From Sporolactobacillus kofuensis (GTDB lineage Bacteria; Bacillota; Bacilli; Bacillales; Sporolactobacillaceae), in assembly GCF_042660205.1 (NCBI RefSeq), contig NZ_JBHSTQ010000010.1, positions 1-64,000 of the forward strand: a stretch of 64,000 bases of DNA, written 5' to 3'. The notes beneath the pieces are model-generated. The model worked only from the letters and a program-made list of their open reading frames with translations, ran no database searches and was not told where the DNA came from. Both the position numbers and the translations under genes were made by a program. This document shows positions 25,291-34,320 of this stretch, in pieces (position 1 is the stretch's first letter; the number at the start of each line of letters is the position of its first letter).

Positions 25291-25312
25291 GTTTTGAAAT
25301 AGAGGATATAGC

Positions 25313-25339
25313 GCAGGCAGGAAAAACTGCCTGCTTTTT
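25313..25339 (+). terminator. Terminator or attenuator before tdk
   Basis: GCAGGCAG and CTGCCTGC form a perfect 8-bp stem with a six-base loop and T5, 34 bases before the tdk start codon. Any transcript reaching tdk from upstream must pass it. Confidence 0.75.
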
Positions 25340-25372
25340 AACAACCTGAGATTATGAAAGGGCGAACAGGCC

Positions 25373-25945
25373 ATGGCTCAACTATTCTTTAAGTACGGTG
25401 CAATGAACAGTGGAAAATCAATTGAAATAATAAAAGTTGCACATAACTATGAAGAGCAGGGAAAATCGGTACTTCTCTTTACATCCGGGGTCGATGATCG
25501 CGATGAAGTCGGATCCATTTCAAGTAGAATAGGATTTAAACGACGTGCGATCCCAATCTTTGAGACAACGAATATTTTTGAAAAGGTTAATGACTATCAG
25601 CCACGACCTCATTGTGTGCTGATTGATGAGGTGCAATTTCTTAGCAAGGCGCATGTCCTTCAATTGGCTGAAATTGTGGATCAATTACATATTCCAGTCA
25701 TGGGTTTTGGACTAAAGAATGATTTTCGCAATGAATTGTTTGAAGGAAGTAAGTATTTACTACTTTACGCAGATAAGATTGAAGAAATGAAAACAATTTG
25801 CTGGTTTTGTGAGCGAAAAGCGATTATGAATCTCCGCATTGATAGTAATGGGAAGCCGGTTTATACCGGAGATCAGATTCAGATTGGTGGCAATGAGAGC
25901 TATTATCCCGTTTGCCGGCATTGTTATAGCCATCCGCCAATCTGA
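25373..25945 (+). CDS. tdk: Thymidine kinase
   Basis: Type II thymidine kinase of 190 residues for salvage of thymidine to dTMP. P-loop GAMNSGKS at residues 9-16, the DEVQF catalytic motif, the lasso segment near VYTGDQIQIGGNESYYPVCRHC, and four zinc cysteines in two pairs (CWFC and CRHC). ATG follows GAAAGGGCG. It lies between rpmE2 and prfA as in Bacillus. Confidence 0.95.
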   Translation: MAQLFFKYGAMNSGKSIEIIKVAHNYEEQGKSVLLFTSGVDDRDEVGSISSRIGFKRRAIPIFETTNIFEKVNDYQPRPHCVLIDEVQFLSKAHVLQLAEIVDQLHIPVMGFGLKNDFRNELFEGSKYLLLYADKIEEMKTICWFCERKAIMNLRIDSNGKPVYTGDQIQIGGNESYYPVCRHCYSHPPI

Positions 25946-25995
25946 TGAACTGCAGCTGCGTGACCCTATAAAAATGACTAGATTATGAGCAACCT

Positions 25996-26034
25996 GGCTT
26001 CGCGGATCCTTTTACACAAGCGAAGCCTTTATTA
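25996..26034 (+). terminator. Intrinsic terminator of tdk
   Basis: GGCTTCGC (25996-26003) pairs with GCGAAGCC (26020-26027), followed by TTTATTAT. Confidence 0.75.
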
Positions 26035-26046
26035 TACGCATTCAGC

Positions 26047-26099
26047 CAACTCCTGAATTTTGTGTCGCTATGATAGTATAATAAAAGGTATAGGAGTTG
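26047..26099 (+). promoter_or_regulatory. Promoter region of prfA flanked by an inverted repeat
   Basis: TATAAT at 26077-26082 has a -35-like CTGAAT at 26053. The region is framed by CAACTCCT (26047-26054) and AGGAGTTG (26092-26099), an exact 8-bp inverted repeat 37 bases apart. Confidence 0.45.
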
Positions 26100-26219
26100 C
26101 GGATGAAACAGATATGTTGTTAGACGATAAGAACGCATCTAATGTGCGAGGATTATAGTATAAGTACAGCTGAAAAAAGGAGCAGCGCCAAGTCTTCTTT
26201 TTTAGATGGGGTGAATAGG

Positions 26220-27293
26220 ATGTTTGAACGCTTACAGTCCATGGAAGAACGCTACGAGAAGCTGAATCAGCTCCTCGCAGATCCGAATGTTATCAATGAT
26301 CCGGGGAAATTGCGTAAGTATTCAAAGGAACAGTCGGACTTACAAGAAATTGTTGCAGTCTTTCGTAAATATAAACAAGCTGATTCTGAAATGATTGATG
26401 CGAAAAGCATGCTTGACGAGTCGTTGGACGAGAGCATGAATGCTATGGTGCATGAGGAGATCAACCGGCTTGATCGTGAACTAACAGAACTTAAAGAACA
26501 ACTTAAGCAGCTACTTATTCCCAAAGATCCGAATGATGACCGAAACGTTATTTTGGAAATACGTGGTGCTGCTGGTGGTGATGAAGCGGCACTTTTTGCT
26601 GGCGACCTCTTCAGAATGTACTCGCGATACGCTGAACAACAGGGTTGGAAGACCGAAGTCATTGATGCCAGCCCAAATGAAATCGGCGGATTTAAGGAAA
26701 TTGTCTGCATGATTTCTGGAAAAGGAGCTTTTTCTAAACTCAAATATGAAAATGGTGCACAGCGCGTGCAGCGGGTGCCTGAAACCGAATCAGGTGGGCG
26801 CATTCACACGTCGACAGCGACAGTAGCAGTACTTCCTGAAGCACAGGAAGTTGAAGTTGAATTGAACGAGAAAGATATTCGCGTTGACCGTTTTGCCTCA
26901 AGCGGTCCAGGTGGTCAGAGTGTGAATACGACGATGTCGGCAATCCGTTTGACACACATTCCAACCGGTATTGTGGTTTCTTGTCAGGAAGAACGGTCAC
27001 AGATAAAAAATAAGGAAAAAGCAATGAAGGTATTGCGTGCCCGCGTCTATGACAAATATCAAAAAGAGGCACAGGATCAATATGATTCAACACGAAAATC
27101 AGCGGTTGGAACCGGCGATCGATCAGAACGGATTCGTACGTATAACTTTTCACAAAATCGTGTTACCGACCACCGAATTGGACTAACGCTTCATCAGTTG
27201 GATCAAGTGTTAAATGGTAAACTTGATGACATTATTCACGCCTTGATTTTAAATGAACAGGCGAAAAAAATCGAACAGGCGGATGCCGGGTGA
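26220..27293 (+). CDS. prfA: Peptide chain release factor 1
   Basis: Release factor of 357 residues that reads UAA and UAG. The GGQ peptidyl-tRNA hydrolysis motif is in SSGPGGQSVNTT, and the codon-recognition region lies just upstream. ATG at 26220 (MFERLQSMEERYEKL) is taken over the longer frame from 26142, which lacks a start site. It overlaps prmC by four bases, coupling RF1 to the enzyme that methylates its GGQ glutamine. Confidence 0.96.
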   Translation: MFERLQSMEERYEKLNQLLADPNVINDPGKLRKYSKEQSDLQEIVAVFRKYKQADSEMIDAKSMLDESLDESMNAMVHEEINRLDRELTELKEQLKQLLIPKDPNDDRNVILEIRGAAGGDEAALFAGDLFRMYSRYAEQQGWKTEVIDASPNEIGGFKEIVCMISGKGAFSKLKYENGAQRVQRVPETESGGRIHTSTATVAVLPEAQEVEVELNEKDIRVDRFASSGPGGQSVNTTMSAIRLTHIPTGIVVSCQEERSQIKNKEKAMKVLRARVYDKYQKEAQDQYDSTRKSAVGTGDRSERIRTYNFSQNRVTDHRIGLTLHQLDQVLNGKLDDIIHALILNEQAKKIEQADAG

Positions 27294-28165
27294 GTGAAAA
27301 AAGGTATGAATTGTTAAATTGGGCGTCTTCGCTATTGAAGGCAAATCATCGTGATGAAAATATTGGTGAAATTCTGCTTTGCGAGCGATTGCATCTGTCA
27401 AAAACAGATCTGATTGCTCATCGTGGTGACGATGTAACCGACCAAGATGCGTTGTGGATACGCACACGTGTGAACGATCATGTGCTGAATGGTACACCTG
27501 TGCAATATATGCTGGGTTCAGCTCCTTTTTATGGACGATTATTTAAAGTGACACCGGATGTATTGATTCCACGGCAAGAAACCGAGGAGCTGGTATGGCG
27601 TGTGGGAACGTGGGCGTCACGTTACTTTTCAGATCAACAGTCACTATCGGTATGCGATATAGGGACAGGCAGTGGAGCAATCGCAGCAACACTCGCATTG
27701 GAACACCCGAAATGGAAAGTTTCTGCTGTAGATATTTCTGAACGTGCATTAAAAATAGCCAAGGAAAACGCTTCAGATCTTGGGGCCCATGTCGATTTTT
27801 TTCAAGGGGATTTACTCGAGCCTCTAAAAGATAACCCTTTTGATGTGTTGGTTTCCAATCCCCCGTACATTTCCGGCAGGGAAATGGATGAACTTGATGA
27901 TACGGTTGGAAACTTTGAACCGCATTTGGCGTTATTTGGCGGAGACGACGGTTTAACTTTTTACAGGCAGATTCTAGATAATATTCCTACTGTGATCGGA
28001 CAATCTCCACATTTTCTCATTGCTTTTGAGATTGGAGCATACCAGGGTGAGGACGTAGCAAACCTAATTCGTACTGCCTTTCCACGGAGCATTGAAGCGT
28101 TATCTGTAGAAAAAGATATTGCGGGCTATGATCGCAATGTGATGGCTGTACTTCGAACGCAATAA
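27290..28165 (+). CDS. prmC: Release factor glutamine methyltransferase
   Basis: SAM-dependent N5-glutamine methyltransferase of 291 residues acting on the GGQ motif of release factors. Motif I is CDIGTGSGAIAATLAL and the catalytic NPPY is in VSNPPYISG. It starts at GTG 27290, which overlaps the prfA stop (GTGA), so translation is probably coupled. Followed by spoIIR, as in B. subtilis (ywkE-spoIIR). Confidence 0.93.
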   Translation: MSEKRYELLNWASSLLKANHRDENIGEILLCERLHLSKTDLIAHRGDDVTDQDALWIRTRVNDHVLNGTPVQYMLGSAPFYGRLFKVTPDVLIPRQETEELVWRVGTWASRYFSDQQSLSVCDIGTGSGAIAATLALEHPKWKVSAVDISERALKIAKENASDLGAHVDFFQGDLLEPLKDNPFDVLVSNPPYISGREMDELDDTVGNFEPHLALFGGDDGLTFYRQILDNIPTVIGQSPHFLIAFEIGAYQGEDVANLIRTAFPRSIEALSVEKDIAGYDRNVMAVLRTQ

Positions 28166-28230
28166 AAAAGCTGTGCGAGGGTTTAGATCGTTGCTTTCGT
28201 GACCACAATGGTGGTATGGAGGCGAGGATC

Positions 28231-28926
28231 TTGAAAAAACCTTTGATACTCATGATCTTATTAACTATAAATCTAGCACTTGTATTCTTCTTCTGGCAGT
28301 ATAGTACAACAAAAGCGGATCAAAAAGGTCCGATACCTCAGGATGCGATTCGCTTACGCATCCTAGCAAATAGTGACTCACCCGCAGATCAGGTGGTCAA
28401 ACGTCAAGTTCGGGATGCGGTCAACGCTGATATCACACGCTGGGTACAGAATTTGAAAACAGCTGATCAAGCGAAGCGGGTTATTCGTTCACATCTACCT
28501 GAGATCCGCCAGACGGTAAAACAAACACTTCGCCGTGCACGTGCAGACAGTACCTATAAAGTTAAACTCGGTAAAGCTAATTTTCCAACGAAAATGTACG
28601 GCAATTATGTCTATCCTGCAGGAGAATATAATGCTTTAGTAATCACATTAGGTGACGGACGTGGTGCGAATTGGTGGTGTGTCCTTTTTCCGCCACTGTG
28701 TTTCTTGGATTTTTCAAATAGTGAAGCCGTTGCCAACCCCAAAGCAGATGTTAACAACGCAAAAGCAGAACAACGCATTGAACAGTCTAATGTTCAAACG
28801 GAACAGGACACACGATCAACCAATCAGGCTGTGCCGCAATCATCTGCCGGTCGTTCGGAAAAAGTGGAGGTACATTCCTTTGTCGGAGACTTTATCTTAA
28901 AGGTTTGGCATGCTTTCGCAGGTTAA
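28231..28926 (+). CDS. spoIIR: Stage II sporulation protein R
   Basis: Secreted signalling protein, 231 residues from TTG 28231, eight bases after GGAGGCGAGG (the ATG at 28216 overlaps that site). An N-terminal membrane/signal segment (PLILMILLTINLALVFFFW) precedes the family block DAIRLRILANSDSPADQ.VKR.VRDAV. SpoIIR is made in the forespore under sigma-F and activates SpoIIGA in the mother cell membrane so that pro-sigma-E is processed. The last 60 residues form a Gln/Asn/Ser-rich linker and a short end. No sigma-F promoter is convincing in the 65-base gap after prmC. Confidence 0.92.
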   Translation: MKKPLILMILLTINLALVFFFWQYSTTKADQKGPIPQDAIRLRILANSDSPADQVVKRQVRDAVNADITRWVQNLKTADQAKRVIRSHLPEIRQTVKQTLRRARADSTYKVKLGKANFPTKMYGNYVYPAGEYNALVITLGDGRGANWWCVLFPPLCFLDFSNSEAVANPKADVNNAKAEQRIEQSNVQTEQDTRSTNQAVPQSSAGRSEKVEVHSFVGDFILKVWHAFAG

Positions 28927-28976
28927 AGTCATTGCAAGCTGGCTATGTGAATGGTATGGTTTATACGGAATGAAGT

Positions 28977-28999
28977 AGGGTCGGTGAAAACCGGCCTTA
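28977..28999 (+). terminator. Weak terminator after spoIIR
   Basis: AAGTAGGGTCGGT-GAAA-ACCGGCCTTATT makes a GAAA-capped stem with mismatches; the T-tract is short. Confidence 0.45.
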
Positions 29000-29043
29000 T
29001 TCAAATAGAAGATTAATTTAGAAAGAAAAAGGGGAATTTTGTT

Positions 29044-30087
29044 ATGGTAGAAACACAAGTATGGCGCGTAGATCCTAACGCCCCCGATCTTGAACATACA
29101 CCTCAAATTATTGCAGCAGCAGAAAAGTTGGTGCAGGGCGAAATCGTTGCATTTCCTACTGAAACTGTATATGGATTAGGTGGGAATGCTAAATTACAAG
29201 ATTCAGTTCGGAAAATATATGAGGCAAAGGGTCGGCCGAGCGATAATCCATTGATTGTCCATGTTGCCACACTGGAACAAGTACGCGATATCTGTACAGA
29301 GATCCATCCGATCGCAAAAAAGTTAATCGATACTTTCTGGCCGGGACCATTGACTTTGGTGCTCCCATCTCGTGGAGAGGTGTCCAATGCAGTTACAGCT
29401 GGTTTGTCAACGGTGGCGGTCCGCATGCCAAGTCATCCGGTCGCACGCGCGTTAATCTTAGCTTCCAATTTACCTATTGCCGCCCCTTCCGCGAATCTGT
29501 CAGGCAGACCGAGCCCAACTCGGGCAGATCACGTTTTTTATGACTTAGATGGTCGTATTGCCGGTATTGTTGATGGCGGCGAAACGGGGGTTGGCGTTGA
29601 GTCGACGGTAGTAGATTGCACGACTACACCAATAACAATCCTTCGTCCAGGTGGTATTTCGAAGGAACAATTGGTTGAAGTGGTAGGGGCAGTAGCCGAT
29701 GATCCTGGGCTTACGCGCTCTGATCAGATACCAAAGGCACCTGGAATGAAGTATAAGCATTATGCACCGCAAGCAATGATGTATCTCGTCCCTTCAGGCA
29801 AAGAAAAGATATGCGAATTGGTTGCTACCGAGAAGAACAATGGCAGAAGGATTGGTGTCCTCACGACAGAAGAAAATCGGGATAGTTATCCTGATGCTGA
29901 TGTTGTGCTTGTTTGCGGGAAACGTAGTGAACCGGCAACAGTAGCACATAATTTGTTTGATGTCCTTCGCCGTTTTGATCAGAAAAATGTGGATGCAATT
30001 TACAGTGAAACGTTTTCCGAAGAGGGAATAGGAAAAGCGATTATGAATCGCATGTCAAAAGCAGCCGGCGGCAGAATTATCGAGTGA
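29044..30087 (+). CDS. ywlC: L-threonylcarbamoyladenylate synthase (Sua5/YwlC)
   Basis: Two-domain Sua5-type enzyme of 347 residues that makes threonylcarbamoyl-AMP from threonine, bicarbonate and ATP for the t6A37 modification of tRNAs reading ANN codons. The YrdC domain (about 1-210) holds GEIVAFPTETVYGLGGNA, KGRPSDNPLIVH and SANLSGRPSPT; the C-terminal Sua5 domain (about 225-347) contains the linker APGMKYKHYAP. ATG 29044 follows AAAGGGGAA. Location after spoIIR matches B. subtilis ywlC. Confidence 0.94.
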   Translation: MVETQVWRVDPNAPDLEHTPQIIAAAEKLVQGEIVAFPTETVYGLGGNAKLQDSVRKIYEAKGRPSDNPLIVHVATLEQVRDICTEIHPIAKKLIDTFWPGPLTLVLPSRGEVSNAVTAGLSTVAVRMPSHPVARALILASNLPIAAPSANLSGRPSPTRADHVFYDLDGRIAGIVDGGETGVGVESTVVDCTTTPITILRPGGISKEQLVEVVGAVADDPGLTRSDQIPKAPGMKYKHYAPQAMMYLVPSGKEKICELVATEKNNGRRIGVLTTEENRDSYPDADVVLVCGKRSEPATVAHNLFDVLRRFDQKNVDAIYSETFSEEGIGKAIMNRMSKAAGGRIIE

Positions 30088-30110
30088 ACAGGCTGTCTTA
30101 TACTTTATCG

Positions 30111-30148
30111 TAAGAGCGGGAAGAATATTTTCTTCCCGCTCTTACTCT
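30111..30148 (+). terminator. Hairpin terminator after ywlC
   Basis: TAAGAGCGGGAAGA and TCTTCCCGCTCTTA form a very stable stem with a short loop; the T-tract is interrupted (CTCTTATAA). Confidence 0.65.
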
Positions 30149-30270
30149 TATAAAAAAAGGATAAAATTTTTAATTCGTTTTCGTGTTATTAAGTGAGTTC
30201 AAGAAGTCCTCCTTCTATTCTTTTGCAGACATGCATAGATTGTCCATAGGGACAAGAGGGAGGAACGGTA

Positions 30271-30840
30271 ATGGCAATACATCTGATCAACCAAGGATTG
30301 GCATTATGCGTGATGGCGATTGCTCTTGGCATGGATGCCTTTTCAGTCTGTGTAGGGATGGGGATGACTACCGTTCGATTAAGAAAGGCAGCTTTGACTG
30401 GATTGTGGATTGGGCTGTTTCATATTTTCATGCCACTATTTGGTATGGCGCTAGGTAACTTGCTCTCCGGCCGATTCGGTGAAATCGCCGAGATGGCCGG
30501 AGGCTTGCTGATGCTGTTAATTGGATTCCAGATGATCCTCTCCATTGCCAAACGTGATCTGAGAAGATCCGAATTTGCATACGCTTCTGATGTCAGTTTG
30601 CTTCTTTTTGCGGCAAGTGTTAGCATCGACAGTTTTTCTGTTGGACTGAGCATGGGACTTTTTGGTGCGAGAATGCTAGCAGCGGTACTCATGTTCGGTT
30701 TTACAAGTATGGTGATGGCTTGGTTCGGCTTTTTTATCGGCAGAAAAACAGGACGATACTTTGGCCGCTATGGAGAAGTTCTCGGTGGAGTAATTTTATT
30801 CATTTTAGGTTTGAAATTACTCTTGCATTTTCCTATTTAG
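30271..30840 (+). CDS. mntP: Putative manganese efflux pump MntP
   Basis: Six-helix membrane protein of 189 residues with an internal repeat: ALGMDAFSVCVGMGM in the first half and AASVSIDSFSVGLSMG in the second. The paired Asp residues are thought to carry Mn2+ out of the cell. ATG follows GGGAGGAACGGTA. B. subtilis has ywlD here. No yybP-ykoY manganese riboswitch is recognisable in the 180-base upstream gap. Confidence 0.9.
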   Translation: MAIHLINQGLALCVMAIALGMDAFSVCVGMGMTTVRLRKAALTGLWIGLFHIFMPLFGMALGNLLSGRFGEIAEMAGGLLMLLIGFQMILSIAKRDLRRSEFAYASDVSLLLFAASVSIDSFSVGLSMGLFGARMLAAVLMFGFTSMVMAWFGFFIGRKTGRYFGRYGEVLGGVILFILGLKLLLHFPI

Positions 30841-31035
30841 TTAGTTGCTATAACAAAGTGTTCGTTCCTTTGTCATGAACAGAACAAATCCCCAACATTT
30901 CAACACTATATTTCCCAGGCAATGAAATAGTTGCTGTTTTTTGTCGAATAAGAATACTTCGGTGAGAACATGTATAACCTGCTATAATAATAGTGAAACT
31001 GTTAAAAATAAGTCCTTGTAAGGAAGGATCAAGGA

Positions 31036-31608
31036 ATGGAAACGTTAGATTTAAAAATTACAGAAGCAGTAAGCAAAGCACTTGCTGATCTTGAACAGAC
31101 GATGCCTTTTCGTGAACGAACGTTACTTGTGATCGGTTGTAGTACAAGTGAGGTTGGAGGGGAACGCATTGGCACCTCGGGATCACTGAGTGTTGCAGCA
31201 TCAATCTTTGCGGCTCTAAAGAAATGTCATGAGCAAACAGGTGTTAGGTTCGCTTTTCAATGCTGTGAGCACTTAAACCGTGCACTCGTTATTGATCGGA
31301 ATATTGCAGAGCAACGTAATTATGATGAAGTGACGGTACGTCCAATCCGTCATGCGGGCGGATCTATGGCTACCTATGCATTTGAACATATGACTGACCC
31401 GGTGATGGTTGAATTTATTCAAGCAGATGGTGGTCTGGACATTGGTGATACGTTGATTGGCATGCACCTTAAGCATGTAGCAGTACCAGTTAGAAGTGAG
31501 ATTCACGAAATCGGTCATGCCCATTTAGTAATGGCGCGGACGCGTCCAAAATTAATTGGTGGAGAACGCGCGGTTTATCCGAGCAATGAAACCGTGCGGC
31601 GAGTGTAA
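31036..31608 (+). CDS. ywlG: YwlG, DUF436/TIGR01440 family
   Basis: Protein of 190 residues of a conserved Firmicute family without assigned function. Typical features are the GCSTSEVGGERIGT loop, FQCCEHLNRALVI, and the C-terminal GGERAVYPSNETVRRV. It sits before glyA as in B. subtilis, where ywlE and ywlF (rpiB) stand between mntP and ywlG; both are missing here. ATG follows AAGGAAGGATCAAGGA. A TATAATAAT box about 45 bases upstream is a probable promoter. Confidence 0.9.
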   Translation: METLDLKITEAVSKALADLEQTMPFRERTLLVIGCSTSEVGGERIGTSGSLSVAASIFAALKKCHEQTGVRFAFQCCEHLNRALVIDRNIAEQRNYDEVTVRPIRHAGGSMATYAFEHMTDPVMVEFIQADGGLDIGDTLIGMHLKHVAVPVRSEIHEIGHAHLVMARTRPKLIGGERAVYPSNETVRRV

Positions 31609-31927
31609 GAAGGGTGCGGTCAGAAAGTAAAGAGGCAAGAGCCGGTTCGGCGCACAGGTTGCGCTGTTTTTTAATGTACACTTTTGAATCGAGTTCTCAG
31701 TAAATATGGAACCCTATTTATGAGGAACCTTCATGCATAAATACTTAGTGAACTGAAAATGATCTAAAGTCAATAAAAGTCATCATAAGCACACAAAAAT
31801 GGAGAAAAGTGATAATCATTCTGAAAGATAATGGAAGAATGCTGTCTTTCCGATTTATTTCACTGTAAATGGATAAAATGTGATAAAATTTATTTGACTT
31901 AGACTTGAGAGGAGTTGCACGCATTTC
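31609..31927 (+). other. Intergenic region ywlG-glyA
   Basis: Holds a terminator for ywlG at 31649-31672 (GCGCA / TGCGC stem, then T6) and, beyond it, AT-rich sequence with a plausible glyA promoter near 31870-31895 (TGATAAAAT). No PurR-type CGAAC box pair was found, although glyA is purine-regulated in B. subtilis. A partial Fur-like GATAATCATT sequence at 31811 is not convincing. Confidence 0.45.
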
Positions 31928-33184
31928 ATGAAGGGTATTAAAGCAAATGATCCTGAATTGTATCAAGCCATTGAAAAAGAGTTAGGTAGACAGAGAAATA
32001 AAATTGAACTAATTGCATCTGAGAATTTTGTCAGTACAACTGTGCTTGAAGCCGCGGGTTCAATTCTAACCAATAAATATGCGGAAGGTTATCCGGGGCA
32101 CCGTTACTATGGCGGCTGCGAATATGTCGATATTGTCGAAGATCTTGCAAGAGATCGGGCATTAAAATTATTTGGTGCTGATCATGTGAATGTTCAACCT
32201 CACTCGGGCGCACAGGCGAACATGGCTGTTTATGAGACAATTTTAAAGCCTGGCGATACGGTTCTCGGTATGAGACTTGCACATGGCGGGCATCTTACAC
32301 ATGGTAGTCCCGTTAACTTCAGCGGGCAGCTCTATAATTTCGTAGACTATGGTGTCACAAAAGAAACACAAACCATTGATTATGACGAAGTGGCAAGTCA
32401 AGCCTTAAAATACAAACCAAAGCTTATCGTTGCCGGTGCAAGTGCGTATCCACGGATTATTGATTTCAAGAAGTTCCGTGAGATTGCTGATCGTGTTGGC
32501 GCATACTTAATGGTCGACATGGCACACATTGCCGGACTTGTAGCTGCCGGACTTCATCCAAATCCGGTGCCATATGCTGATTTTGTTACTACGACTACGC
32601 ATAAGACATTGCGTGGACCACGTGGTGGAATGATCTTCTGCAAAGAGGAATTTGCAAAAAAATTGGATAAAGCAATTTTTCCAGGAATTCAAGGCGGTCC
32701 TCTGATGCACATCATTGCAGCTAAGGCGGCTGCTTTTGGGGAAGCACTTAAGCCCGAATTCAAAGCATACTCAGCTCAAATTATTGCAAATGCTCATACG
32801 TTTGCTGAAACGTTGCAAGAAGAGGGTCTGAATTTGGTTTCAGGCGGAACTGATAATCACTTAGTACTCGTTGATGTTCGTAATCTTGGCATTACAGGCA
32901 AAAAAGCAGAAGCAGTTCTCGATAGCATTGGAATTACAACGAACAAAAATGCCATTCCATTTGATCCGGAAAAACCTTTTGTAACAAGCGGTATTCGAAT
33001 GGGTACACCAGCGGTGACAACAAGAGGATTCAAGGAAGAAGATATGAAAGAAGTTGCTTCCATAATTGCCGATGCCTTAAAACAGCCGGATGATGAATCT
33101 GTGCTTGAAAAAGCAGCAAATCGCGTGAAGATACTAACAGAAAAATATCCGCTGTATGCTTTAGGAACAGGCGCTTTTGCTTAA
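31928..33184 (+). CDS. glyA: Serine hydroxymethyltransferase
   Basis: PLP enzyme of 418 residues that interconverts serine and glycine while charging tetrahydrofolate with a one-carbon unit. The cofactor lysine is Lys226 in TTTHKTLRGPRGG; ENFVS, YAEGYPGHRYYGGCEYVD and HSGAQAN are further signatures. GAGAGGAG lies 13 bases before the ATG, slightly long. Family-typical length. Confidence 0.98.
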   Translation: MKGIKANDPELYQAIEKELGRQRNKIELIASENFVSTTVLEAAGSILTNKYAEGYPGHRYYGGCEYVDIVEDLARDRALKLFGADHVNVQPHSGAQANMAVYETILKPGDTVLGMRLAHGGHLTHGSPVNFSGQLYNFVDYGVTKETQTIDYDEVASQALKYKPKLIVAGASAYPRIIDFKKFREIADRVGAYLMVDMAHIAGLVAAGLHPNPVPYADFVTTTTHKTLRGPRGGMIFCKEEFAKKLDKAIFPGIQGGPLMHIIAAKAAAFGEALKPEFKAYSAQIIANAHTFAETLQEEGLNLVSGGTDNHLVLVDVRNLGITGKKAEAVLDSIGITTNKNAIPFDPEKPFVTSGIRMGTPAVTTRGFKEEDMKEVASIIADALKQPDDESVLEKAANRVKILTEKYPLYALGTGAFA

Positions 33185-33202
33185 TTCTGAATAAGTTAAC
33201 AT

Positions 33203-33232
33203 AGGGAGAAACCAATTTCTCCCTTTATTTTT
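33203..33232 (+). terminator. Terminator between glyA and upp
   Basis: AGGGAGAAA and TTTCTCCCT form a 9-bp stem, followed by TTATTTTTT; it ends just before the upp ribosome binding site. Confidence 0.75.
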
Positions 33233-33251
33233 TGATTTGGAGGCATGGGAA

Positions 33252-33881
33252 ATGGGTAAGCTGGTCGTATTGGATCACCCGTTGATTCAACACAAATTAA
33301 CAATGATTAGGGATTATAAAACGGGAACAAAAGCGTTTCGTGAATTGGTTGACGAAGTCGCAATGCTGATGGCTTTTGAAATCACACGCGATCTTGCATT
33401 ACAGGAAGTGGAAGTGCAAACTCCTGTTGCAAAAGCGAAGGCTTATGAAATTGCTGGAAAGAAACTAGGAATTATTCCTATTCTTCGTGCGGGACTTGGT
33501 ATGGTCAACGGTGTGTTGAAACTTATCCCAGCAGCAAAGGTTGGGCATGTTGGCCTCTATCGCGACCCGGAAACATTAAAGCCAGTAGAATATTATGTGA
33601 AGCTACCTGCCGATATTTCGGAAAGGGATTTAATTATTGTGGATCCAATGCTGGCAACGGGCGGCTCTGCTGCAGCAGCAATCACATCGCTGAAGCAACG
33701 CGGTGGCGTAAATATCAAATTAATGTGTTTGATTGGAGCTCCAGAAGGGGTAAAAGAAGTTCAAAAGGAACATCCTGATGTTGACATTTATTTGGCATCA
33801 TTAGATGAAAAACTGAATGAACATGGCTATATTGTACCAGGACTAGGTGATGCCGGCGATCGTCTCTTTGGCACAAAGTAA
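33252..33881 (+). CDS. upp: Uracil phosphoribosyltransferase
   Basis: Pyrimidine salvage enzyme of 209 residues making UMP from uracil and PRPP. The PRPP loop is IIVDPMLATGGSAAAAI, and the uracil-binding end GYIVPGLGDAGDRLFGTK is complete. ATG at 33252 follows GGAGG by nine bases; the in-frame TTG at 33237 overlaps that site. Followed by the atp operon after a 439-base gap; mnaA, which stands there in B. subtilis, is missing. Confidence 0.97.
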   Translation: MGKLVVLDHPLIQHKLTMIRDYKTGTKAFRELVDEVAMLMAFEITRDLALQEVEVQTPVAKAKAYEIAGKKLGIIPILRAGLGMVNGVLKLIPAAKVGHVGLYRDPETLKPVEYYVKLPADISERDLIIVDPMLATGGSAAAAITSLKQRGGVNIKLMCLIGAPEGVKEVQKEHPDVDIYLASLDEKLNEHGYIVPGLGDAGDRLFGTK

Positions 33882-34097
33882 GGTATAAATGGGAACTTAG
33901 AATTTGAAAAATAATTCCAAGTTTCTTACATTTTATGTGAGGATTATTTTCATTGTTGGTGATTTGTCACAATTCAGCTGTGCCGATCCAAACAAAAGTG
34001 ATTAGAATTCTAATTATAAAAGAATACCTCATCCAAGCATCTTTAAGGGCTATCAAAAAAAATGCAGTGATTTATGTCACATATTTATAAAAAATCA

Positions 34098-34126
34098 TTG
34101 CAATAAGATAGCGCTTTCGCTAAAAT
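34098..34126 (+). promoter_or_regulatory. Promoter of the atp operon
   Basis: TTGCAA (34098-34103), 17 bases, TAAAAT (34121-34126). It gives a leader of about 185 bases. The sequence between upp and this promoter (33882-34097) is AT-rich and otherwise empty. Confidence 0.65.
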
Positions 34127-34216
34127 GGAAAAGGACTGTGAATTTTTGGACGTAGCTTAACACGCATTCTGTAAGGATTTTATCGGAATTCGAACAGAAT
34201 AGCATGTGAAAGATTT

Positions 34217-34291
34217 ATGTCCGACTCTAGTTCCGGACATTCACTTTCGAATGGTTAAATGGTTGGGCTTTTTCTTGCACCGGATCCGGTG
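34217..34291 (+). other. Two inverted repeats in the atp leader
   Basis: ATGTCCG (34217-34223) pairs with CGGACAT (34234-34240). CACCGGATCCGGTG (34278-34291) is a perfect 14-bp palindrome ending about 20 bases before the AGGAGG site. Neither is followed by a T-tract, so they are not terminators. They could be operators or RNA stability elements. Confidence 0.5.
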
Positions 34292-34320
34292 AAGACACTT
34301 TGCTCTGAGGAGGACTTTCC

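Noticed and set aside
30088..30270. yybP-ykoY manganese riboswitch before mntP
   Set aside because: None of the conserved loop sequences could be found in the short upstream gap.
31811..31834. Fur box upstream of glyA
   Set aside because: Only half of the GATAATGATTATC pattern is present and glyA is not an iron-related gene.
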